Source of the DNA: Anas platyrhynchos
Lineage: Eukaryota > Chordata > Aves > Anseriformes > Anatidae
Direction: 5' to 3'
DNA length: 64,000 nucleotides
NCBI RefSeq assembly: GCF_047663525.1
Contig: NC_092602.1
Coordinates: 7,501 to 71,500 of the forward strand
The position numbers were made by a program, and so were the translations under genes. Every line of letters begins with the position of its first letter. Position 1 is the stretch's first letter. Positions 52,805-61,989 of the stretch are shown here, piece by piece. The notes under the pieces were generated by a model. It ran no database searches. It had not been told where the DNA came from and saw nothing but the letters and a program-made list of their open reading frames with translations.

Positions 52805-53503
52805 TGTGGTGGTTTTACCGTGCTTGGCAGCTAAACCCCACAACCGCTCTCTCACTCCCTTTCCTTTAGATGAGGAAGGGGAGAAGTAAAGCAAAGAACA
52901 GCTCACGGGTTGAGATAAGGATAATTTAATTAAAGGGAAATAATTATAACAATTAAATAAAGACTACCATGAACTAAGCAATATAACTAAGGGGAAATAA
53001 AAAGGGAAAGGGGAAAAGGGAGGGGAAAAGGGAAAACAAAAAGAAGGGAGGAAAACAAACAAACAAAATAAATGAAAGCTATATGGAAGTGCAGAGGAAA
53101 GAAATTGCTCTCTACTTCCCACAAATGAGCGATGATTGACCACGTCCTTGAAGCAAGGCCTCAACGCACGCGGCTGGTGTTCGAGAGGAGGACCGACGTC
53201 TTCTCAACGAGAGCCCACCCCTCCCCTCTTCTTCCTGTTTCCACCTTTTATTGCTGAGTGTGACAGCACATGGTATGGATTATCCCTTTGATTGGTTTAG
53301 GTCAGCTGCCCTAGTGATGTTTCTCTCCTCGCTTTTTGCCCATCCCCTAGGAGGATTAGAGAAAGGCCCAATACTGTGCCACTGCTGCTCAGCAGTAGAC
53401 ACAACACTGGTGTGATAACGCTGCTGTTCCAGCTACAACTACAGAGTACAGCACTGTATGGGCTGCTGCCGGGAAAGTTAACATTCCAGCCAGACCCAGT
53501 ACA
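52805..53503 (-). mobile_element. Avian endogenous retrovirus LTR (minus orientation)
   Basis: Read on the minus strand it begins TGTACTGGGTCTGGCTGG and ends CCACCACA, the TG...CA ends of an LTR, about 699 bp long. In order it shows a U3 with GCTGAGCAGCAGTGGCACAG, CAAAGGGATAATCCATACC and CATGTGCTGTCA. An AATAAA signal follows within CAGCAATAAAAGGTGG, then a pyrimidine/purine-rich R-U5-like part. The U3 string resembles, from memory, a widespread avian ERV LTR whose exact family name I cannot give. It lies about 90 bp downstream of a gag remnant in the same orientation, so it is probably the 3' LTR of an internally deleted provirus. Confidence 0.7.
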
Positions 53504-53592
53504 CCACCGGAGGTGGATTGTTAGGATATGGAGATGGTAGGTTATCCAACGGCTCCCGTTTATTATCTTTTTATTTTTCCTGTTCTTCTTCT
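53504..53592 (-). mobile_element. Residual ERV DNA between gag remnant and LTR
   Basis: A 90-bp stretch linking the end of the gag frame to the LTR start. A normal provirus would carry the rest of gag, pol and env here, so the interior has been lost. No clear polypurine tract is visible just before the LTR. Confidence 0.5.
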
Positions 53593-53961
53593 TCAAAATT
53601 TCTTACCTGCTTTTAGTGTAAATATTAAGGCTGTAAAAGGACGTGAAGTCCTCCTGATCCATAATCCTGCATAATCACTTTCTTCCCGGCAAAAAGGTTC
53701 CTTCGAATTAACATGTGTATTTAAGGCCTGACAAATACAGTCTTCAAAGGATCCTAAAACGGGCCGAAAGACATGCGGTCTTAAAGGCTCCTTTGGCCAT
53801 TCTATCACACAATACTGGACCATTTTTTATTTACTTTTTACGTTTCTGGGGCCTCTCTCGTTCCAGTTTCTAACCGTTATTCCTAATGGACTTTCTGGTG
53901 GTATGTCTGATAATTTGCTCTCTTTCTTCTGGTCCCTGGTCTTCGGTTTTGTCTCACCCAT
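53593..53961 (-). pseudogene. ERV gag remnant (matrix-domain-like), broken
   Basis: On the minus strand an ATG at 53961 opens a frame beginning Met-Gly, the usual myristoylation context of retroviral Gag. After about 40 codons there is an in-frame TAA, then a Met codon at 53823 and 76 more residues to a stop at 53593. The second part contains IEWPKEPLRP, GSFEDCICQAL and EESDYAGLWI. From memory this pattern belongs to the N-terminal matrix region of gammaretrovirus-like avian ERV Gag proteins. The internal stop and missing capsid, pol and env show that it is non-functional. Confidence 0.65.
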
Positions 53962-54290
53962 CTAGGAATGTTACTCTGGCAATTCCCACAGCCCTTGGTT
54001 ACCTTAATAAGAGTGTCTTAAAGAGGATTTAAGATCTATCACCCACCCACAAATCCTATAGGAATCCCTTCGGTCCTTCACCGGCCAAGTCCCTCGCGGG
54101 ACATTGGAACCGTGGTAAAGAAGACCTCCACAATCGCTTCGGAACTAAATTCCGTCTCAGTCACACTCTTACACACACAGGCAACCAAAACCCATCCAAC
54201 AGAACAGTATACACTTTAAACACTTACGACTTTGTTGTCTTTATTGAGATCTTCACACGCAGAATTACGGGCAAAATATAGTGCTGCAAC
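53962..54290 (-). mobile_element. Probable ERV leader with R/U5-like part
   Basis: Sequence upstream of the gag ATG on the minus strand. It has an AATAAA at 54245-54240 followed by roughly 150 bp, which could be the R-U5 of a 5' LTR, and then a leader. I could not fix a primer-binding site or LTR ends, and the upstream U3 is not recognisable, so this assignment is tentative. Confidence 0.35.
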
Positions 54291-54552
54291 CAGCAAGGGA
54301 GCTGAAAAAAAATCAAAACCTTAGCTTACCTTTATTCAGGTTCAAGATGCCATTAGTCCCGACCAGACTTGAACAGCAGCCACCAAATGCTGGGGCGCCT
54401 CTCCTAGATCAAATAAGAACTCAGGAACCAAAGCCCTCCCGGACAAGCCCCCTGGTATCATATACGACTGGGTCCCAAATAGGATTGCAATTAAATTTTA
54501 CAACTTATTATATGAATAGAGGTAAACGAGCAGTTGCTCGCAAACAGATATA
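54291..54552. other. Unassigned sequence
   Basis: Ordinary-complexity DNA between the ERV remnant and duplication S. An open frame crosses it on +, but it runs on into repeated DNA and has no recognisable domain. Confidence 0.5.
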
Positions 54553-55058
54553 CTGTGCCAGATGCCCTTCAGCAAGTGCCCAGAGGCAAACCGGATGTCT
54601 TCACCAACACAGTCCCATCAATGTATTAGTACACCCATGCACTGCCACGTTAGCTGTCATCACTAACTGCCAGGCAGCACAGCTCCAGACCAAACACGTA
54701 CACACAAACAGGCACGCCACAAACACTACAAACAAAACACACAACACTAGGCGCAAGAAAAAGTGACCCCCAGAGGAAAGCCCTACAGCAACGGCAAGTC
54801 AGAACAGGTGCTCTGCACCAGACCCTAGGAGAGACTCAAATGTCACCACACGTGACTGGAAGCAACAGCCAGAACTGGGATGATGGAGGCCTAAAAGGCC
54901 TGCCTTCAAGACAAGAGACCAGAAGGATGGGGAGTGAAAACCCCATAAGACGACGCTTAGGAATTCAATTCCCACGCAAGAGCTCCTGATATGGCCCAGA
55001 TGACTTCTGCAAGATTGAGGATAGAAACAGACGCGATCTCAAACCGAGTATGACGCAC
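54553..55058. repeat. Subtelomeric duplication S, copy 1
   Basis: Aligns with 60146-60640 at roughly 90 percent identity by eye, for example CACTAGGCGCAAGAAAAAG and GAGCTCCTGAT in both. No exon or promoter is apparent. Confidence 0.85.
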
Positions 55059-55486
55059 AAGACCTGAAACAGATCCCCACTTCAAGCAGCGACTGCAAGA
55101 CAAGAAGTGCTCAGATCAGAGTCATGACGACAAAACAAGCATTGAGGCCCTTCAGCACCGCTACCAAGTCGCCTGTCTGGTCAGTCCAGTCTAAAAAGCC
55201 AGGAAGATATCAAGACCCGAGAAGCACAGAACAGACGTTGCAGAAGCAACACTACAAGACAGACTAACTGAAGGAAACTGTCCGGCCTGGCACACGCACT
55301 CACGCTACAAAATAATCCCGCTCCTTCTATTAGCCTGGTGACCCAGCCACAAGCAGCCTGAACGTGACCCAGCCTGAACCACCCTCACAGTGGCACCAAG
55401 TCTATTCAGCCAGCTGGTTCCATGCTGCTCTGCCTCCCAGCTCCCATTAGCCACCCCAGATATGCAAATACCAGGTGCCCCCCAAC
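55059..55486. other. Segment present in S1-R1 but absent from S2-R4
   Basis: About 430 bp separating S copy 1 from R copy 1. In the second locus S runs straight into R (GATGCACTTAGCTCTCAGG near 60645), so this piece was either deleted there or inserted here. I recognise no element in it. Confidence 0.6.
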
Positions 55487-55995
55487 TTAGCTCTCAGGTT
55501 GCTGGATGGTAAAGTCCCACCGCCTCAAGAAATGCACAGGCACTGATTGTCATCTTAGTCAACTGCCAGGCTCATCATCAGCTGCAAAAACAGAGAAACA
55601 GCATTCACTAGGACGCTAGCCCCATTGCTCACCTTCTCCACAATGCTGACTACTGCTGATGCAACAGACAATTGTGCTCACGTGTTCCTCTCCGAGTCCA
55701 AGCTCCAACAGTGCAGCCAGTATCATCCACACCACCTGGGAAAACAAAGGGATTAAATGATCACTGCGTTCACAACAACTCAGCCAAATGTGTTTTGTTT
55801 GTTTGTTTTTTGTGTGTGTTTCCTGTATTTTTTTTAAATCAGTTTTACCTAAACAACATGCAGAGAGCAGACAAGAGACCTGGAGTGTTTCTAGAAGCAA
55901 CAATCCCTATGCTTTTGCTGCAGCTTTTAATATTGAAAGGACAGCACAACCATTCAAGTAACTGGAACTTTTTCAAATGGAATTATGTCAAACAG
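55487..55995. repeat. Subtelomeric duplication R, copy 1
   Basis: Begins CTTAGCTCTCAGGTTGCTGG and ends near GGAATTATGTCAAAC. Related copies are at 55996, 58998, 60641 and 62286. It contains a T/GT-rich tract near 55795-55850, a conserved stretch TGCTTTTGCTGCAGCTTT, and one minus-strand exon-like segment listed separately. Confidence 0.85.
55633..55735 (-). other. Exon-like segment in R copy 1
   Basis: On the minus strand, CCCTTTGTTTTCCCAG precedes 55735. Two donors follow in phase with an open frame: GAACAC|GTGAGC after 54 nt (exon 55735-55682) and GAGAAG|GTGAGC after 103 nt (exon 55735-55633). The 54-nt form encodes VVWMILAALLELGLGEEH. Equivalent segments of the same lengths occur in R copies 3 and 4. 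It points to the telomere. The product is not recognised and it may be non-coding. Confidence 0.45.
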
Positions 55996-56157
55996 GTTCA
56001 TCATCACTTGCAAAAACAGAGAACCAGCATTCACTAGCACGCCAGCCCTGATAACCACCTCTTGGACAACGCTCACTACTACTGATGCAACATACAGTTG
56101 TGCAATACCTCTGTGTTCCCAGCTCCTTTACCTCACCTGCTCAGTAGCTCCACATGA
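55996..56157. repeat. Subtelomeric duplication R, copy 2 (partial, cut by 26-bp array)
   Basis: Restarts at TCATCATCACTTGCAAAAAC immediately after R copy 1, a head-to-tail join. Its homology ends near 56130, where the exon-like segment of the other copies should begin. The 26-bp array follows. Confidence 0.75.
56137..56157 (-). other. Splice donor beside the 26-bp array, minus side
   Basis: On the minus strand the array runs out into ATGTGGAGCTACTGAGCAG, followed by GTGAGGTAAA, a near-consensus donor (CAG|GTGAGG) whose last exon base is 56137. If the array is a promoter, this would be the donor of a first exon directed at the telomere. Confidence 0.4.
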
Positions 56158-58098
56158 GAAATGGGCCCGGGCGGCGCCGCGCCGAAATGGGCCCGGGCGG
56201 CGCCGCGCCGAAATGGGCCCGGGCGGCGCCGCGCCGAAATGGGCCCGGGCGGCGCCGCGCCGAAATGGGCCCGGGCGGCGCCGCGCCGAAATGGGCCCGG
56301 GCGGCGCCGCGCCGAAATGGGCCCGGGCGGCGCCGCGCCGAAATGGGCCCGGGCGGCGCCGCGCCGAAATGGGCCCGGGCGGCGCCGCGCCGAAATGGGC
56401 CCGGGCGGCGCCGCGCCGAAATGGGCCCGGGCGGCGCCGCGCCGAAATGGGCCCGGGCGGCGCCGCGCCGAAATGGGCCCGGGCGGCGCCGCGCCGAAAT
56501 GGGCCCGGGCGGCGCCGCGCCGAAATGGGCCCGGGCGGCGCCGCGCCGAAATGGGCCCGGGCGGCGCCGCGCCGAAATGGGCCCGGGCGGCGCCGCGCCG
56601 AAATGGGCCCGGGCGGCGCCGCGCCGAAATGGGCCCGGGCGGCGCCGCGCCGAAATGGGCCCGGGCGGCGCCGCGCCGAAATGGGCCCGGGCGGCGCCGC
56701 GCCGAAATGGGCCCGGGCGGCGCCGCGCCGAAATGGGCCCGGGCGGCGCCGCGCCGAAATGGGCCCGGGCGGCGCCGCGCCGAAATGGGCCCGGGCGGCG
56801 CCGCGCCGAAATGGGCCCGGGCGGCGCCGCGCCGAAATGGGCCCGGGCGGCGCCGCGCCGAAATGGGCCCGGGCGGCGCCGCGCCGAAATGGGCCCGGGC
56901 GGCGCCGCGCCGAAATGGGCCCGGGCGGCGCCGCGCCGAAATGGGCCCGGGCGGCGCCGCGCCGAAATGGGCCCGGGCGGCGCCGCGCCGAAATGGGCCC
57001 GGGCGGCGCCGCGCCGAAATGGGCCCGGGCGGCGCCGCGCCGAAATGGGCCCGGGCGGCGCCGCGCCGAAATGGGCCCGGGCGGCGCCGCGCCGAAATGG
57101 GCCCGGGCGGCGCCGCGCCGAAATGGGCCCGGGCGGCGCCGCGCCGAAATGGGCCCGGGCGGCGCCGCGCCGAAATGGGCCCGGGCGGCGCCGCGCCGAA
57201 ATGGGCCCGGGCGGCGCCGCGCCGAAATGGGCCCGGGCGGCGCCGCGCCGAAATGGGCCCGGGCGGCGCCGCGCCGAAATGGGCCCGGGCGGCGCCGCGC
57301 CGAAATGGGCCCGGGCGGCGCCGCGCCGAAATGGGCCCGGGCGGCGCCGCGCCGAAATGGGCCCGGGCGGCGCCGCGCCGAAATGGGCCCGGGCGGCGCC
57401 GCGCCGAAATGGGCCCGGGCGGCGCCGCGCCGAAATGGGCCCGGGCGGCGCCGCGCCGAAATGGGCCCGGGCGGCGCCGCGCCGAAATGGGCCCGGGCGG
57501 CGCCGCGCCGAAATGGGCCCGGGCGGCGCCGCGCCGAAATGGGCCCGGGCGGCGCCGCGCCGAAATGGGCCCGGGCGGCGCCGCGCCGAAATGGGCCCGG
57601 GCGGCGCCGCGCCGAAATGGGCCCGGGCGGCGCCGCGCCGAAATGGGCCCGGGCGGCGCCGCGCCGAAATGGGCCCGGGCGGCGCCGCGCCGAAATGGGC
57701 CCGGGCGGCGCCGCGCCGAAATGGGCCCGGGCGGCGCCGCGCCGAAATGGGCCCGGGCGGCGCCGCGCCGAAATGGGCCCGGGCGGCGCCGCGCCGAAAT
57801 GGGCCCGGGCGGCGCCGCGCCGAAATGGGCCCGGGCGGCGCCGCGCCGAAATGGGCCCGGGCGGCGCCGCGCCGAAATGGGCCCGGGCGGCGCCGCGCCG
57901 AAATGGGCCCGGGCGGCGCCGCGCCGAAATGGGCCCGGGCGGCGCCGCGCCGAAATGGGCCCGGGCGGCGCCGCGCCGAAATGGGCCCGGGCGGCGCCGC
58001 GCCGAAATGGGCCCGGGCGGCGCCGCGCCGAAATGGGCCCGGGCGGCGCCGCGCCGAAATGGGCCCGGGCGGCGCCGCGCCGAAATGGGCCCGGGCGG
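56158..58098. repeat. 26-bp CpG-dense satellite, about 74.7 perfect copies
   Basis: The unit joins GAAATGGGCCCGGGC with GGCGCCGCGCC and holds six CpG dinucleotides per 26 bp. I find no variant unit over 1941 bp. It includes the palindromes GGGCCC, CCCGGG and GGCGCC. The period is not a multiple of three and the unit lacks stops, so all three + frames stay open and yield one 26-residue repeat. The 713-codon frame across it is therefore not evidence for a gene. By composition it forms a dense CpG island and may act as a promoter, or be a heterochromatic satellite. Confidence 0.97.
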
Positions 58099-58122
58099 AC
58101 TTATTCTGCAGAGAAGAAGAAG
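58099..58122 (+). other. Splice donor beside the 26-bp array, plus side
   Basis: On the + strand the array ends in ACTTATTCTGCAGAGAAG and AAGAAG, followed by GTGAGCCTGC, a good donor (AAG|GTGAGC) whose last exon base is 58122. It mirrors the donor on the other side of the array. Confidence 0.4.
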
Positions 58123-58499
58123 GTGAGCCTGCTCACTCTCTAGGCACTACTGCACTCATGCGGTCAAGAGACATTACCCCACTGTTTCCCAAAAACAACT
58201 ACCTGGAAACCCCTCATAAACGTTCTTCTAATATGTAAATTCAAGGACATCAAGACTAGAAGGCTGCAAGGTCTAAAGACTCAACTGACAGAAATCACAC
58301 AGACAAAAGCTCCACAAATATAACAAGCTGTCCCTAAACTTGAAACAGACTACCCCTTTCATGCCCACTGCTGCCATTTTCAAACACATGCTCACACCAG
58401 GAGCCTCCATCATACATTTCTCCTAAACCCTGCTCCATCACTTTGACAGCAAGGTTATGACTTTGATAAGATTTGACATAGATGCAAAGGCTCACAGAA
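58123..58499. other. Unassigned sequence right of the 26-bp array
   Basis: Ordinary-complexity DNA. I see no domain-bearing frame, RNA gene or named repeat in it. Confidence 0.5.
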
Positions 58500-58900
58500 A
58501 GCCCCGTAATTCTGCAAAAATCAGAAGGGACCCAGAACCAAAAAACACACAAAGTAACATCACCATACTATCCGTAAAACTGCTATAACAACTACTCACC
58601 TGAAGAAGAGTTGTGTGCAATACAGGCACCTACTACTAGATTGCTTTACAGTGACAGATCCTACCAGTTTTCACCTCAAAAAGATAGGAGTACCGAGTAC
58701 CAGTTTCTACATCAAAACGCATCAGTCCATAGACTCTGACCCACCTAAAGAACCCTCCAAACAACTGAAGGAAAAACAAAGCACTTACCCAAAAGTGCAG
58801 CCCAGGCAGAAGGATCTCTCTCATGGCATACCTTCAACTCAGTTACCATTAGGTCCCACCTGGAACCTGAAGCCAATCACCTGGGAAAGTGCAGGGGGAA
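58500..58900. repeat. Subtelomeric duplication T, copy 1
   Basis: The left part (58500-58660) aligns with 63830-64000. The right part (58730-58900) aligns with 62070-62260. The left part contains a minus-strand donor-like TTCTTCAG|GTGAGTAG (last exon base 58600) for which I found no convincing acceptor. Confidence 0.8.
58789..58880 (-). other. Exon-like segment in T copy 1
   Basis: On the minus strand, CCCCTGCACTTTCCCAG precedes 58880 and CACTTTTGG|GTAAGTG follows 58789, giving 92 nt. T copy 2 has an equal-length segment with the same acceptor and donor. The frame continuing from R is closed by a stop within it, so coding is doubtful. Confidence 0.4.
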
Positions 58901-58997
58901 AGCATAAAAAAAGCAGAAAGAGGAGCAGCAGCAGCTGTGGTTTTATTAACTTCCTTATATGGCTTAGCTCCACAGCATGCAGAGTGCAGACAGGAGA
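58901..58997. other. Junction between T copy 1 and R copy 3
   Basis: On the minus strand this stretch holds CATATAAGGAAG and TTAATAAAACC, which could be read as a TATA-like box or a polyadenylation signal. Neither is supported by further context. Confidence 0.4.
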
Positions 58998-59445
58998 AAC
59001 AGAGAAACAGCATTCACTAGGACGCCAGCCCCATTGCTCACCTCCTCCAGAATGCTGACTACTACTGATGCAATATACGATTGTGCTCACGTGTTCCTCC
59101 CTGAGTCCAAGCTCCAACAGCGCAGACAGTACCATCCACTCCACCTGGGAAAACAAAGGGATTAAATGATCGTTGCGTTCACAACAAGTCAGCCAATGGT
59201 GTTTTTTGTTGTTGTTGTTTTTTGTGTGTGTATCCTGTATTTTTTTTTTTAAATCTGCCTTAGCTCAACAGCATGCAGAGTGCAAACAAGAGAGCTGGGG
59301 TATTTCTAGAAGAAACAATCCCCATGCTTTTGCTGCAGCTTTGAATATTAAAAGGACAATACGACCCAGCAAGTAACTGGAACTTTCTTAACTGGAATTA
59401 GCTCAAACTTTTATTTACATTGAAAGAAAAATCCAGGAGGAGAAC
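58998..59445. repeat. Subtelomeric duplication R, copy 3
   Basis: Aligns with R copies 1 and 4 from ACAGAGAAACAGCATTCACT to GAACAGATTATACACC. It contains a GTT/T-rich tract near 59200-59255 and an exon-like segment. Confidence 0.85.
59042..59144 (-). other. Exon-like segment in R copy 3
   Basis: Acceptor CCCTTTGTTTTCCCAG before 59144. Donors are GAACAC|GTGAGC at 59091 (54 nt) and GAGGAG|GTGAGC at 59042 (103 nt). The 54-nt form encodes VEWMVLSALLELGLREEH, differing from copy 1 at four residues. Splice sites and lengths are identical. Confidence 0.45.
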
Positions 59446-60145
59446 AGATTATACACCAACAAAATTAATTCCATTCCATCCCCAGAAAAAAATCACATAC
59501 TCTCATCCCCTCCCGTACCTCAGCCGCTGGCCTGCCCCACATGGCAGATGCTTCCATCTCTTCTCTTTACCCACTTATAGCACCTCTAAAAGGCAAACTG
59601 GAATTTTACTCTATTGGATGTAAGAAAATAACTGCACTGAGAACCGCACCCCAAAAATAACAGCTACCTCTGCTCATCACGCACCAGTCACTCCAGAGGC
59701 ACCTCAGGTCATTACGTCCTGGACTGCACACTGCCTTTCAGCCTGAACAAAGGGAAACACAGTCACAAGATAATCATTCAGCTGCCAGCATTAGCACCCA
59801 TCCCTCAACAACACAAAGGGACCCCATTTACAATATTATCATTTGAAAACATAAGCCCCCATACCTCAGCACCTCAGAAGGAGATCAAGTCAGTCACCGA
59901 GCTGCCTACGGAGTGCTGAACAGTTCAAGAAGGAGCTCTTTCTTGTGACAGGTTCCTCCAAAGGTTTACGCTCTACTGGGGACAGGATAGAAATAAAAAT
60001 AAAAAATTCAAAACCCCATATCTGTAAGCTTTCAAGATTCGACAGACCTCCTCAAGCACACCGTTCAAGTGCTATGCAAGCACAGCTGCTCGCAAGCAGC
60101 TCAACTCTCCCACCCCCAACATCTGCCACACACCACAGAGATGAC
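59446..60145. other. Unassigned sequence
   Basis: 700 bp of ordinary-complexity DNA between R copy 3 and S copy 2. Short frames only, no recognisable domain or RNA. Confidence 0.5.
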
Positions 60146-60640
60146 TGTGCCAGCTGCCCTTCAGTACGTGCCCAGAGGCAGACCGGATGTCTTTGCCAAA
60201 ACAGTCCAGACAATGTATTAGCTCACCCATGACCTGCCACGTTAGCTGTCATCACTAACTGCCAGGCAGGGCAGCTCCAGACCAAACACATACATACACA
60301 GGCACGCCACAAACACTACAAACAAAACACACAACACTAGGCGCAAGAAAAAGTGACCCCCAGAGGAAAGCCCTACAGCAACAGCAAGTCAGAACAGGTG
60401 CTCTGCACCAGACCCAAGGAGAGACTCAAATGTCACGACACGCGACTGGAAGAACTGCCAGAACTGGGATGATGGAGGCCTAAAAAGCCTGCCTTCAAGA
60501 CAAGAGACCAGAATGATGGGGACTGAGAAACCCCCTAAGAAGACATTTAGGAATTCGATTCCCAAGCAAGAGCTCCTGATGCGGCCCAGATGATTTCTGC
60601 AAGAGTGAGGATGGAAACAGACGCGATCTCAAACCGAATA
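60146..60640. repeat. Subtelomeric duplication S, copy 2
   Basis: Partner of 54553-55058. It passes directly into R copy 4 without the 430-bp segment found after S copy 1. Confidence 0.85.
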
Positions 60641-61225
60641 TGATGCACTTAGCTCTCAGGTTGCTGGATGGTAAAGTCCCTCCGCCTCAAGACATACACA
60701 GGCACCGATGGTCATCTTAGTCAACTGCCAGGCTCATCATCAGCTGCAAAAACAGAGTACCAGCTTTCACTAACACGCCAGCCATGATGCCCACCTGCTC
60801 CACAATGCTGAATAGTACTGATGCAACATACAATTGTGCTCACCTCTTCCTCTCCAAATCCAAGCTCTAACAGTGCAGCCAGTATCATCCACTCCACCTG
60901 GGACAACAAAGGGATTAAATGATCGTTGCATTCACAACAAATAACCCAATGGTGGTTTTTTGTTGTTGTTGTTTGTGTGTGTTTTTTTGTTGTTGTTGTT
61001 TGTTTTTTTTGAAATCTGCTTTAGCTCAACAGCAAGCAGACTGCAAACAAGAGAACTGGGCTGTTTCTAGAAGGAACAATCCCCATGCTTTTGCTGCAGC
61101 TTTGAATATTAAAAGGACAATACGGCCCAGCAAGTAACTGGAAATTGCTTAACTTGAAATAGCTCAAACATTTTTTTTTTATGTAGAAAGAAAAATCTAG
61201 GTGCAGAACAGATTATACGCCAAAA
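60641..61225. repeat. Subtelomeric duplication R, copy 4
   Basis: The most complete R copy, from TTAGCTCTCAGGTTGCTGG to AACAGATTATACGCC. Its GTT/T tract is expanded at 60955-61012. Confidence 0.85.
60795..60897 (-). other. Exon-like segment in R copy 4
   Basis: Acceptor CCCTTTGTTGTCCCAG before 60897. Donors are GAAGAG|GTGAGC at 60844 (54 nt) and GAGCAG|GTGGGC at 60795 (103 nt). The 54-nt form encodes VEWMILAALLELGFGEEE. The second donor is weaker than in copies 1 and 3. Confidence 0.45.
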
Positions 61226-61989
61226 CAATCAAACACCAAACAATCTTCCCTTCTCTTTGGATAAGGGATGACCAGGCTGACAACACTCACCTTCCCTCAG
61301 AGCTTCATGACATGAGGATTTCCCTTCCCTGTCCACGACTGCACAAAGCACCTGCAGAGACAAGAGAAACGCACACTCTGAAGCACCTCACAGCCACAGC
61401 GTACCTGCTGCAAGACCTCTCTCTTCCCAGCTTCAGTACTTCAGCTGCTCACCACCTCTGAGATTCTTTGCTCACAGCGCCACAGCAAACTCCTCCCGGG
61501 CTACACAACACACACTACACAAGCTACATAGCCCAACACACACAAGCTGGAACATTCCCGCCCAACAATCAGTTGCATCGCACAGGAAGGATGCTGCACA
61601 CTCCGAGAAACCAAACCTACCAGTACTGAGCAGCTCCACGCATCCTCCTGCCAACCACACTCAGCACACACACTGTTTGCCCCTCAAAAAAAAAAAAAAA
61701 AAAAACTTTGAACATACACACAAAAAAGAAAAAAAAAACAACCGAGCTCCACAAATGCCAAAAAGACATGCACACACAGCAGCCCAGGCAGGGGTAGTTA
61801 CAGACTTACCCTTTGCAGATGAAAGAGGTGACTCTGATACAACCCTGCTCAGTCTCTTGGTAATGCTGCATCTACACTGCCAAGCCACATGTAGCACGCA
61901 GTCAAGCTGGTTTTAGTCCTCTGGTGAGTTACAGAAGTGGGTTTATACATCTAGAGACTAAAATATAGCTCAAAAACAGAAGAGTATCC
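61226..61989. other. Unassigned sequence with a poly(A) run
   Basis: Ordinary-complexity DNA containing a run of 20 A at 61686-61705 and a second A-rich stretch to about 61740. Short frames on both strands lack recognisable domains. Confidence 0.5.

Noticed and set aside
52706..52906. 66-codon minus-strand frame at the LTR edge
   Set aside because: It crosses the LTR boundary and has no conserved motif.
54281..54766. 161-codon + frame near 54.3-54.8 kb
   Set aside because: Lies mostly in duplication S, has no recognisable domain, and the second S copy does not keep it open over the same length.
55985..58238. Open frames of 660-713 codons across the 26-bp array
   Set aside because: The unit has no stop in any + frame and 26 is not a multiple of 3, so all three frames give the same 26-residue repeat. 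No independent coding sign exists.
58932..58964. TATA box (CATATAAGG) between T1 and R3 on the minus strand
   Set aside because: An AATAAA overlaps the same stretch, and no start-site or donor arrangement around it repeats in other copies.
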